Shown one piece after another: positions 16,456 to 24,245 of a stretch of 52,508 nt of DNA. The DNA comes from Maricaulis sp. GTDB lineage: Bacteria; Pseudomonadota; Alphaproteobacteria; Caulobacterales; Maricaulaceae. Below the pieces are notes generated by a model, which was not told where the DNA came from, made no database searches, and saw only the letters and a program-made list of their open reading frames with translations. Each line of letters opens with the position of its first letter. The stretch's first letter is position 1. The stretch is from the NCBI RefSeq assembly GCF_030149235.1, contig NZ_JASBRW010000027.1, positions 1 through 52,508 on the forward strand. Direction: 5' to 3'. Position numbers and translations under genes: made by a program.

Positions 16456-16487
16456 GCAAATACCCTTTATCGAAGTAAGGGTATTGC
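16456..16487. promoter_or_regulatory. Inverted repeat, probable operator of the quinone reductase-like gene
   Basis: Arms ATACCCTT (16460-16467) and AAGGGTAT (16477-16484) flank a nine-base spacer. The match extends outward to GC...GC with one extra A in the left arm. It lies two bases before the minus-strand ATG at 16454, across the ribosome-binding region. Palindromes of this kind are commonly bound by dimeric repressors of the TetR, MarR or HxlR type in front of quinone reductase genes; which one binds here is not known. Confidence 0.55.
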
Positions 16488-16535
16488 AGACTCGCGATGA
16501 TTTCAGTGTGGCAGGAGCGCGCAGGTCAGCCCGGC

Positions 16536-16997
16536 TTAGGCCCCATGCATGGTCGCCAAGGCACTGGAGATCAACTCTTCGAGCGAGCCTTCAGCGCCCT
16601 CGTCGATATGAAAGCTGATCCATTCCAGCGGGATAATCACGGCCGTGGCCTCTTCCTGCTCACGCGCGACAGCGGGCAGAACCTCGCCATCCGTCTCAAC
16701 CGCGACCCAGTCATAGCCATGCTCGCGGGCGATCAGATCGCCCATGCCGATGGAGACGCTTTCCAGCAGCTGCATCGCCTCTTCCGGAGCCTCAGGGTCA
16801 ATGCCGTTATCGAGCACGCCAAAGAAAATCCGGTCGATATCCGCCCAACAGGGCGCGGCACCCTCCGAGAGTTCCGCCGCCTCGAGCAGCACGCCGCGCA
16901 GACGCTCAAGGCCTGCACGATCGTTATCATTCATGTCGCGGATCGAGCCCGCCTCGCCGCCCGATTCTGCGCCGGTCTCATCGGATTGGTTATCCAT
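16536..16997 (-). CDS. DUF3806-like acidic protein
   Basis: A 153-residue acidic soluble protein. The central and C-terminal part (SIGMGDLIAREHGYDWVAV...VIIPLEWISFHIDEG) resembles the DUF3806 domain, function unknown. The N-terminal about 25 residues are acidic and low-complexity. ATG 16997 follows CGGAGATTGATTG with good spacing; a TTG just before it is ignored. It lies 47 bases downstream of liuB on the same strand and could be its co-transcribed follower. The family assignment is by pattern only. Confidence 0.68.
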   Translation of the reverse strand: MDNQSDETGAESGGEAGSIRDMNDNDRAGLERLRGVLLEAAELSEGAAPCWADIDRIFFGVLDNGIDPEAPEEAMQLLESVSIGMGDLIAREHGYDWVAVETDGEVLPAVAREQEEATAVIIPLEWISFHIDEGAEGSLEELISSALATMHGA

Positions 16998-17044
16998 CAA
17001 TCAATCTCCGTTTCGGCGCAGCCAGGGTCAGGCTCACGGCAAAA

Positions 17045-18652
17045 TTACATCCGGAACACGCCGAACTTGGTTTTCTCAATCGGGGCGTTGAGGGCAGCCG
17101 ACAGCGACAGCCCCAGAACACGGCGCGTGTCGCGCGGGGCGATAATGCCGTCATCCCACAGGCGCGCCGTGGAGAAATAGGGATTGCCCTCCTCCTCATA
17201 GCGCTCGCGGATCGGTTCCTTGAAGGCGACCTCTTCCTCCGCCGACCACTCCTCGCCGCGGTGCTCCATGGCATCGCGCTTCACGGTCGCCAGGACCGAC
17301 GCCGCCTGCTCGCCGCCCATTACGGAGATCCGAGCATTCGGCCACATAAACAGGAAGCGCGGGCTATAGGCGCGCCCGCACATGCCGTAATTACCGGCAC
17401 CATAGGAGCCGCCGATGATGACGGTGAATTTTGGCCCGGCATAGGTCGACACCGCAGTCACCAGCTTGGCGCCATCCTTGGCGATGCCGCCCGCCTCGTA
17501 TTTCGAGCCGACCATGAAGCCGGTGATGTTTTGCAGGAAGACGAGCGGAATACCGCGCTGGGCACAGAGCTCGATGAAGTGCGCGCCTTTCTGGGCGCTT
17601 TCGGAAAACAAGATCCCATTATTGGCGATAATCCCAACCGGCATGCCGTAAAGCCGGGCAAAGCCGGTCACCAGCGTCTCGCCATAAAGTTTCTTGAACT
17701 CGTCGAACTCTGAATTGTCGACGATGCGGGCGATCACTTCGCGCACATCATAGGGCGCGCGAATATCGGCCGGGATCACACCGCCCAGTTCATCGGGGTC
17801 ATAGGCCGGGTCACGGGTTTCCTTGACGTCCAGATCAATCGACTTGACCGAGTTGAGATTGGCGACCGCGCGGCGCGCCAAAAAGAGCGCGTGCTCATCA
17901 TTGGCGGCGTAATGGTCAGCGACGCCCGAGGTGCGGGCGTGAACATCGGCCCCGCCGAGATCTTCAGCGGAAATGATTTCACCTGTCGCCGCCTTCACCA
18001 GCGGCGGCCCGCCGAGGAAGATCGTGCCCTGTTTGCGCACGATGATCGTTTCATCCGACATAGCCGGCACGTAGGCCCCGCCAGCCGTGCACGAGCCCAT
18101 GACAACAGCGATCTGGGGAATGCCCTGCGCCGACATATTGGCCTGGTTGTAGAAGATGCGGCCAAAATGCTCCCGGTCAGGGAAGACCTCGGCCTGATGC
18201 GGCAGGTTGGCGCCACCGCTATCGACCAGATAGACGCAGGGCAGACGGTTCTGCATTGCGATTTCCTGTGCCCGCAGATGCTTCTTCACCGTCATAGGGT
18301 AATAGGCGCCGCCCTTGATGGTCGGATCGTTACACACGACCATGACCTCACGGCCCTCGACCCGGCCGATTCCGGCAATCACGCCGGCACCATGAACATT
18401 ACCCTCATACATGCCGTTGGCGGCCAAGGCGCCGATCTCGAGGAAAGGCGCCCCCGGATCGAGCAGACGCTCAACGCGGTCACGCGGCAGCAGCTTGCCT
18501 CGGGACAAGTGTTTCTCGCGCGAGCGCTCGGACCCACCCAGTGCTGCCTGCGAGGTCTTCGCTTGCAGCTCCTCGAGCAAACCGTCCATGGCGGCGGCGT
18601 TCTCGCGGAAGCTGTCGGAATTCGTATCGATGGCGCTGGTCAGCTGGGACAT
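17045..18652 (-). CDS. liuB: 3-methylcrotonyl-CoA carboxylase beta subunit
   Basis: Carboxyltransferase half of methylcrotonyl-CoA carboxylase: moves CO2 from carboxybiotin on LiuD to 3-methylcrotonyl-CoA. The 535 residues match the family. Visible parts are [85 protein letters not shown], and [25 protein letters not shown]. The GGANLPxQ and [15 protein letters not shown] stretches separate MCC-beta from PCC-beta. It is separated from liuC by about 3 kb of other genes. Confidence 0.95.
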   Translation of the reverse strand: MSQLTSAIDTNSDSFRENAAAMDGLLEELQAKTSQAALGGSERSREKHLSRGKLLPRDRVERLLDPGAPFLEIGALAANGMYEGNVHGAGVIAGIGRVEGREVMVVCNDPTIKGGAYYPMTVKKHLRAQEIAMQNRLPCVYLVDSGGANLPHQAEVFPDREHFGRIFYNQANMSAQGIPQIAVVMGSCTAGGAYVPAMSDETIIVRKQGTIFLGGPPLVKAATGEIISAEDLGGADVHARTSGVADHYAANDEHALFLARRAVANLNSVKSIDLDVKETRDPAYDPDELGGVIPADIRAPYDVREVIARIVDNSEFDEFKKLYGETLVTGFARLYGMPVGIIANNGILFSESAQKGAHFIELCAQRGIPLVFLQNITGFMVGSKYEAGGIAKDGAKLVTAVSTYAGPKFTVIIGGSYGAGNYGMCGRAYSPRFLFMWPNARISVMGGEQAASVLATVKRDAMEHRGEEWSAEEEVAFKEPIRERYEEEGNPYFSTARLWDDGIIAPRDTRRVLGLSLSAALNAPIEKTKFGVFRM

Positions 18653-18792
18653 GAAAAACCTGCTTGGGAAAAAGCGGTTGAGGATGGGGCGTTGCGGCGC
18701 TGATTAACCCGGCGCACCGGGCAAAGGCAATCAATCTTGCATCCAAAGCCGGCCGGACACGCATCGAAGGATCGTAACCAAAGGGAACCGAC

Positions 18793-19599
18793 ATGATCCG
18801 ACAAACCGCCCTCCTCCTGCTGTCCTTCGCCATAACGACCAGTGCCCTGGCCCAGGACGTCACTGCCCCGCCACAAGTGATGGTGCTGGGCACATTTCAT
18901 TTCAATGGCGGCGGCGAGGACATGATCAATCCGGAGGTAGACGACTTCCTGTCCGATACCCGGCAGGCGCAAATCGGCGAGGTTCTCGATCGCCTCCAGG
19001 CCTACCAGCCGACGAAGATCTTCGTGGAACTTCGGCCCGAGTTTGAGGAGCGGTTCATTCAGCGCTACCAGGCTTTTCGCCGCGGCGAGAGCCAGCTGAC
19101 CGTGAATGAGCGCCAACAGCTGGGAATGCGGCTGGCCGGTCGGCTGGGACATGAGCGCCTCTGGGCCGTCGATCACCAGGGCGGGATGGATTTCAGCGCC
19201 ATGATGGAGGCCGCGAGCGAAGCCGGCCAGACCCGGCTTCTAGCCGATTGGGAGGCTCATATCGGCCCCCTCCAGACGCGCCTGGAGAACCCCGCTGTGA
19301 TGCATCAGTCAGTCCTCGACCGGCTGATCGATAGCAATACCCAGCAGGTGCGCGATGATCACGCCCTCTATCTACTCCTCGCCCAGATGGGCAGCGCGGA
19401 AAACCCCTCAGGGGTCGAGGAAATGACCAATTGGTGGAACCGCAATATGCATATCTACGCCAATATCGCCCGCCTGGCTGAACCCGGCGACCGGATCTTG
19501 GTGATCTATGGCGCCGGTCACAAATACCTGCTCGACCAGTTTGTCGATGAGGCGCCCAACCTCACCTGGATCGATCCGCTCGATTACCTGACACGGTAA
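18793..19599 (+). CDS. DUF5694 family exported protein
   Basis: A 268-residue protein with a signal peptide (MIRQTALLLLSFAITTSALAQ) and the DUF5694 pattern VMVLGTFHFNGGGEDMINPEVDDFLSDTRQAQI, with later RLWAVDHQGGMDF and LVIYGAGHKYLLDQFV. The G-T-F-H and G-A-G-H elements resemble the metal-binding histidines of the TIKI/TraB/EreA-like hydrolase superfamily, so a metal-dependent hydrolase in the periplasm is a reasonable guess. No substrate is known. It is divergent from liuB with a 140-base gap. Confidence 0.8.
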   Translation: MIRQTALLLLSFAITTSALAQDVTAPPQVMVLGTFHFNGGGEDMINPEVDDFLSDTRQAQIGEVLDRLQAYQPTKIFVELRPEFEERFIQRYQAFRRGESQLTVNERQQLGMRLAGRLGHERLWAVDHQGGMDFSAMMEAASEAGQTRLLADWEAHIGPLQTRLENPAVMHQSVLDRLIDSNTQQVRDDHALYLLLAQMGSAENPSGVEEMTNWWNRNMHIYANIARLAEPGDRILVIYGAGHKYLLDQFVDEAPNLTWIDPLDYLTR

Positions 19600-19643
19600 A
19601 TAAAATATTCCGCCCAGCCTCCCCAGCGCCCGGGCGGGATGGC

Positions 19644-19675
19644 CGGCGCCTTATCCTCAACCGGGTAAGGCGCCG
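19644..19675. other. Strong intergenic hairpin without a T-tract
   Basis: CGGCGCCTTA (19644-19653) pairs perfectly with TAAGGCGCCG (19666-19675). Inside, TCC/GGG can extend the stem to 13 pairs including one T-G wobble, leaving the six-base loop TCAACC. It lies 45 bases after the DUF5694 stop. Neither strand has a T-run after it, so it is not a standard terminator; it may protect a 3' end or be part of an RNA. Confidence 0.6.
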
Positions 19676-19769
19676 ACCACTTTCCTGAAAAATCTTAGCG
19701 ACGGGGACGTGAAGTTGCCACGTTTGACAAGCCGTGTCGCAGTAGGCGAATTTGAGGAGAAATGCGCCG

Positions 19770-19785
19770 CAGATGTTAACGTCTG
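19770..19785. promoter_or_regulatory. Imperfect 16-base palindrome upstream of an envelope gene
   Basis: CAGATGTTAACGTCTG matches its own reverse complement at seven of eight pairs, centred on GTTAAC. It lies 68 bases before the ATG at 19853, a usual place for an operator. A TTGACA at 19724-19729 upstream could be a -35 element, but no good -10 is visible. No specific regulator can be named. Confidence 0.4.
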
Positions 19786-19852
19786 ATTCAGAGCCGAGGC
19801 GCACGCTGACCCGTGAGATGAGGTCCGAAACGGGCCCGACTGGGAGGTGTTC

Positions 19853-20485
19853 ATGCGTCACTGTCTAGCACCGGCAACCCTTGCCATATTGGCAATCTCG
19901 CCGGTTACACATGCCGCGCAATCCGTCGACAGCCTGGCCTGGCAGGCCGCCGCCGAGGAAAGCGAAACAGCTACGAATCTGCGCTGGCGTGTTAACGCTG
20001 AGTATATTGACCCAACCGGTGTTCTATTGCGTGAAAACGACGACGAAGGCGAACTCGCCGCTGTCACCGGGCAAATCGAGTTTCACCCCTTTGGTGACGA
20101 GTTCTACCTGTCCGCTGGCGCCCACCAATTGTTGATCGAAGGCGAGGCACCGGACTGGACCCTGCTGGTCGATATGGAACCGGCGGACCGCTATGCCACC
20201 GCCCATCTGAGCGAGATCGACACGACCGGCCGGCTGGAAGAGCTGACCCGGTATTTCGGCGCCGGCTTCACCGTGCGAACGCTGGATGACTGGTCCTTGA
20301 CCGTTGAGGGCGGTGCCTATTTCCAGGACACAGCTTCGACCCGCATGGAATTACTCAACGACAATACCGGTGAACGGGTATTGCTGCTCGATGATCTCGA
20401 CAGCATGGACAGCGGCTTGGTCCGCAATACCGATACCCGCTCGGTGAAGCCGGTTGGACACCTGGTGATCCGGCGGCGGTTCTAG
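19853..20485 (+). CDS. Exported protein, possible small outer-membrane beta-barrel
   Basis: Not recognised. It is 210 residues with signal peptide MRHCLAPATLAILAISPVTHAA. The rest is rich in alternating polar/hydrophobic strands (LRWRVNAEYIDPTGVLL; AAVTGQIEFHPFGDEFYLSAGAH; DDWSLTVEGGAYFQD) and ends in HLVIRRRF, with the C-terminal phenylalanine typical of outer-membrane barrels. ATG 19853 follows a GGGAGGTG ribosome site. Few strands are visible for a full barrel, so an eight-stranded or periplasmic form is possible. A hairpin and a palindrome lie in its upstream gap. Confidence 0.65.
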   Translation: MRHCLAPATLAILAISPVTHAAQSVDSLAWQAAAEESETATNLRWRVNAEYIDPTGVLLRENDDEGELAAVTGQIEFHPFGDEFYLSAGAHQLLIEGEAPDWTLLVDMEPADRYATAHLSEIDTTGRLEELTRYFGAGFTVRTLDDWSLTVEGGAYFQDTASTRMELLNDNTGERVLLLDDLDSMDSGLVRNTDTRSVKPVGHLVIRRRF

Positions 20486-20661
20486 CCGCGCAAGAGGTTA
20501 GCGCGACTCCGTCCCGCAAATCGAATAGGCGATCCCATTCGCCCGGTGATTCGTCCCCCGCTCGGGGACCGGAATGAGGGAGACATCACCATACCTCACC
20601 CCTTCTCCTTACCGGCGAAGCGTCCTAACCTCGGTGCCAATTCAGCTGCTTCACACTGGTC

Positions 20662-22407
20662 ATGGCGCTCAACCTTTCCTTTCTTCCCTTTCTCAGCCGC
20701 GTCGAGAAGGCTGCCATCAAGGCGGTCGAGCATGAAGTGGAGTGGTTCTGCCTGCCGGCCGGACAAATGCTCTTCCGCGAGGGCGATGATGCCGATGCCT
20801 TCTATCTGGTGCGCTCCGGCGCCCTCGCAGCATTCCGCAATGGTGCGCTCGGACGGTCGGATCTGATCGGCTATATCCGCGCCGGCGAACCCGTCGGCGA
20901 GATGTCCTTGCTGGATGAAAGCCCGCACTCCGCCAGTGTCTACGCCCTGCGCGACACCGAACTGGTCCGCCTTCCCAAGGCCAGCTTTGAACGCCTTACC
21001 CGCAAGCATGCCAGCCTGATGCGCGAACTTGCCCGCATGATGCTGGCGCGGCTGCGTGGCTATAACCGTCAGACCGGGTCCGAGCCGAAGATCTTCGCCC
21101 TCGTCTCCACCTCCCCGACCATCGATCTCGATTTTCGCGCCGGAGAGCTGAGCGCTGCCCTCAAGCGCCTGGGACTGACCTGTTTCGTCGGCGATGAGAC
21201 TTGCGCGGACTGGTCCGGCCAGAAACTTGATGCGGTTGAGGCCGAACACGACATCGTGCTTCTGATCGCCAAGATGAGCGATCCGGGCTGGGCCCGGCGC
21301 GCGATGGGGCGCGCAGACCGCATGTGGGTCTTCGCGAGGGCTGATGCCCGGCCCTCCACACCGCTCCTGCCGGACGATCCCTCACCGGCCACCAAGCTAA
21401 AACTGCTCGATATTGTCTTGCTGCACATGGGTGGCATCCGCCAAGCCGCGAAACCGCAGGAATGGGTCGATGCGGCCGATGCCTCGAGGCTGTTCCACTG
21501 GCGCCAGGACCATGCCCGTGCCGATTCTGACCGGCTCGCGCGGACCCTCGCCGGCCAGTCGGTCGGGATCATCCTTTCGGGTGGTGGCGCCCGCGCATAT
21601 GCCCATTTGGGCGCGGTCCGGGCCCTGCGTGAAGCCGGCATGCCGATCGACTTCGTGGGCGGCGCCTCGATGGGCGCGATCATCGCTGCCGGCATCGGGC
21701 TGGAATGGTCTGATGACGAGCTCCAAGAGCGTATTCGCAAAACCTTTGTCGACAGCAATCCGCTCGATGACTGGGCCCTGCCGGTCGTCTCCCTGGCCAA
21801 GGGCGAAAAGGTAGACCAGCGCCTGCTCAATCATTTCGGGGATGTCGAAATCGCCGATCTTCAGCGCCCCTTCTTCTGTCTCTCCTCCAACCTCGCCACC
21901 GGCCGCCCGCATGTGCACCGGAGCGGCCTGGTGCGCGAGGCCTTGCGGGCCTCCATCGCCATACCCGGTCTGTTGCCTCCAGTGGTCGATGGCAATGACA
22001 TCCTCGTCGACGGGGCGGTCTTCACCAACTTCCCGGCCCAGCAGATGCGGGCCTATCATCGCGGCGCGGTCGTCGGCATCGACGTGACCCGCGCCCAGGG
22101 CCTCAACCCGGCCGATTTCATCGACCCTCCCAGCTTTCTCGGCTGGGTGCGCAAGAATGGTCTGAAATCCCCGCCCCCGATTGCCTCGCTGCTGATGCGG
22201 GCCGCCACAATCGGTGTGGCCGATCATCGTGATGTTGGCCGCAGCGCCGCAGACATGCTGATCCTGCCCGATACGCCGGTGGATATCCGCGACTGGGGCG
22301 AGTTCGAGAGCGTGATCGAGGCCGGCTATGTCGCCGCCCAGGACATGCTCGCCGGCCTGTCAGACAAGATGCGCCGCCGCCTGCACCTGTCGCAGGTGAT
22401 GCTGTAG
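20662..22407 (+). CDS. cNMP-binding patatin-like phospholipase (NTE family)
   Basis: A 581-residue protein with an N-terminal cyclic-nucleotide-binding domain (about 1-125; LPAGQMLFREGDDADAFYLVRSG, then GEPVGEMSLLDESPHSASVYAL). A middle region (about 130-280) resembles the CheY/Rossmann-like linker of NTE proteins. A patatin domain starts at VGIILSGGGARAYAHLGAVRAL, with the nucleophile in GGASMG (GxSxG) and the dyad aspartate in LVDGAVFTNFP. Family members are serine lysophospholipases or esterases. The membrane helix of animal NTE is missing, so it is probably cytosolic or peripheral. No good ribosome site precedes ATG 20662. It abuts the convergent DUF1311 gene with no spacer. Confidence 0.92.
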   Translation: MALNLSFLPFLSRVEKAAIKAVEHEVEWFCLPAGQMLFREGDDADAFYLVRSGALAAFRNGALGRSDLIGYIRAGEPVGEMSLLDESPHSASVYALRDTELVRLPKASFERLTRKHASLMRELARMMLARLRGYNRQTGSEPKIFALVSTSPTIDLDFRAGELSAALKRLGLTCFVGDETCADWSGQKLDAVEAEHDIVLLIAKMSDPGWARRAMGRADRMWVFARADARPSTPLLPDDPSPATKLKLLDIVLLHMGGIRQAAKPQEWVDAADASRLFHWRQDHARADSDRLARTLAGQSVGIILSGGGARAYAHLGAVRALREAGMPIDFVGGASMGAIIAAGIGLEWSDDELQERIRKTFVDSNPLDDWALPVVSLAKGEKVDQRLLNHFGDVEIADLQRPFFCLSSNLATGRPHVHRSGLVREALRASIAIPGLLPPVVDGNDILVDGAVFTNFPAQQMRAYHRGAVVGIDVTRAQGLNPADFIDPPSFLGWVRKNGLKSPPPIASLLMRAATIGVADHRDVGRSAADMLILPDTPVDIRDWGEFESVIEAGYVAAQDMLAGLSDKMRRRLHLSQVML

Positions 22408-22890
22408 CTAGTCCGGCAGGTCCGTCTGCTCAATCAGTTCCAGCGCCCTGTGCCCGGTCTTGTCGAGCATGCAGCCAGCATGGATGATGCGAGCGATTGA
22501 ACCCCCCTCATAGACCGAGGCCAGATAGGCGCAATCGCTGTCCCGGAAGCTGATCCAGGCCTGCTGGGCTTCCTGGATGGCGTCATGCGCGGCTTGTCCC
22601 TGATAACGGTTGCGCAAGACCTGGTAAGCCTGGTTGAGCTGGGCATCCCAGGCCTCAGCCTCCTCCATCGAGCACTGCATCATGCCGACCGTAGTCTGAC
22701 CGCCCTCGCGATAGGTCATGCAGGCCTCGGCGAACTGGCCGACACACTCCATGCGTCGATCGGCCAAGCCCTGATGCGCGCGCAGACAGGTGCTGATCGT
22801 GTCCGGTGCCGACAGGACATCCATCGCCGGCGAGCCCATCGGCTTGGGCTGGATTGCGAGTAGAGCTGCGCTCAGGGCGAGGACGAGCAT
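22408..22890 (-). CDS. DUF1311 / LprI-like exported protein
   Basis: A 160-residue exported protein. After a short signal peptide (MLVLALSAALLAIQ) it has the DUF1311/LprI lysozyme-inhibitor pattern: six cysteines, EEAEAWDAQLNQAYQVLRNRY, AQQAWISFRDSDCAYLASVYEGGS and ARIIHAGCMLDKTGHRALEL. Mycobacterial LprI inhibits lysozyme, but most homologues are untested. ATG 22890 follows CAGGAGAC. It lies downstream of the liuA terminator, so it is probably transcribed on its own. Confidence 0.88.
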   Translation of the reverse strand: MLVLALSAALLAIQPKPMGSPAMDVLSAPDTISTCLRAHQGLADRRMECVGQFAEACMTYREGGQTTVGMMQCSMEEAEAWDAQLNQAYQVLRNRYQGQAAHDAIQEAQQAWISFRDSDCAYLASVYEGGSIARIIHAGCMLDKTGHRALELIEQTDLPD

Positions 22891-22941
22891 GGCGGTCTCC
22901 TGTTTGACACCGGTCGGAGCCTAGCCAGCCTCGAGGCAACA

Positions 22942-22976
22942 AAAAAGGCCTCCCTGCTCGGCAAGGAGGCCTTTTT
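22942..22976 (-). terminator. Rho-independent terminator of liuA
   Basis: AAAAAGGCCTCC (22942-22953) pairs with GGAGGCCTTTTT (22965-22976). On the minus strand the stem is followed by a run of six T. It lies 20 bases beyond the liuA stop. The A/T symmetry means it could act in both directions. Confidence 0.92.
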
Positions 22977-22995
22977 CAATTCTTTGCCCCGGCGG

Positions 22996-24168
22996 CTACG
23001 CCGTTTCGGTGAACAGTTCGCGGCCAATCAGCCAGCGGCGAATCTCCGACGTGCCGGCGCCAATCTCGTACAGCTTAGCATCGCGCAGCAGGCGGCCGGT
23101 CGGGTATTCATTAATATAGCCATTGCCGCCGAGCAGCTGGATCGCATCCAGCGCCAGCTTGGTCGCGGTTTCAGCGGCCAGCAGGATGGCACCGGCGGCG
23201 TCCTTGCGGGTGGTTTCACCGCGGTCACAGGACTGGGCCACCGCATAGACATAGGCGCGAGCCGCATTGGTCTGCACATACATGTCGGCCAGCTTGCCCT
23301 GGACCAGCTGGAACTCGCCGATCGACTTGCCGAATTGCTGACGCTCGCGGACATAGGGCTGCACCACATCGAGGCAGGCCTGCATGATGCCGATCGGGCC
23401 GGAGGCCAGGACCGCGCGTTCATAGTCGAGGCCGGACATCAGAACTTCGACACCGCGATTGAGCGGGCCCATTATGTTCTCCTCGGGCACTTCGCAGTCT
23501 TCAAACACCAGCTCACCGGTTTCCGACCCGCGCATACCGAGCTTGTCGAGCTTTTGCGCGACAGAGAAGCCCTTGAAGCCCTTCTCGATCAGGAAGGCCG
23601 TGATGCCGCGCGAATGCGCCTCCATATCGGTCTTGGCGTAAACCACGAGCGTATCGGCAGCCGGCGCATTGGTGATCCACATCTTGGAGCCGTTGAGGAC
23701 GTAGCGATCGCCCTTCTTCTCGGCCTTCAGGCGCATGCCGACAACGTCGGAACCAGCGCCCGGCTCGGACATGGCCAGCGCTCCGACGTGCTCACCGGAG
23801 ATCAGCTTGGGCAGGTAGCGGGTCTTCTGCTCGGGCGTGGCCCAGCGGCGGATCTGGTTGACGCAGAGATTGGAGTGAGCGCCATAGGACAGGCCGACCG
23901 AGGCCGAGGCGCGGCTGATCTCTTCCATCGCCACGACGTGCTCGAGATACCCCAGGCCAGAACCGCCGTCTTCCTCGCCGACGGTGATGCCCAGAAGGCC
24001 AAGATCACCCATCTTCCGCCAGAGGTCCGGCGGGAAGACGTCACTTTGGTCGATCTCGGCTGCGCGCGGCGCAATCTCGTCGGCTGCGAAGGAACGGACA
24101 GTGTCGCGGATCATGTCCGCGGTTTCGCCCAGGTGGAAATTCAAGGAGGGATAGCTGTTCGGTATCAT
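22996..24168 (-). CDS. liuA: Isovaleryl-CoA dehydrogenase
   Basis: FAD acyl-CoA dehydrogenase that oxidises isovaleryl-CoA to 3-methylcrotonyl-CoA in leucine breakdown. It is 390 residues. Signatures are [59 protein letters not shown] and the C-terminal [22 protein letters not shown]. The glutamate in [14 protein letters not shown] is at the position used as catalytic base by isovaleryl-CoA dehydrogenases rather than in the later loop. It stands alone between spmX and DUF1311 and has its own terminator. Confidence 0.95.
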   Translation of the reverse strand: MIPNSYPSLNFHLGETADMIRDTVRSFAADEIAPRAAEIDQSDVFPPDLWRKMGDLGLLGITVGEEDGGSGLGYLEHVVAMEEISRASASVGLSYGAHSNLCVNQIRRWATPEQKTRYLPKLISGEHVGALAMSEPGAGSDVVGMRLKAEKKGDRYVLNGSKMWITNAPAADTLVVYAKTDMEAHSRGITAFLIEKGFKGFSVAQKLDKLGMRGSETGELVFEDCEVPEENIMGPLNRGVEVLMSGLDYERAVLASGPIGIMQACLDVVQPYVRERQQFGKSIGEFQLVQGKLADMYVQTNAARAYVYAVAQSCDRGETTRKDAAGAILLAAETATKLALDAIQLLGGNGYINEYPTGRLLRDAKLYEIGAGTSEIRRWLIGRELFTETA

Positions 24169-24245
24169 GCCGCGCGATGTATCACGGCATCAAATCCCGT
24201 CAAGGCAAGGCGGGTCTGCACGCCGCCGGCGCGGCGCGAAAACCC

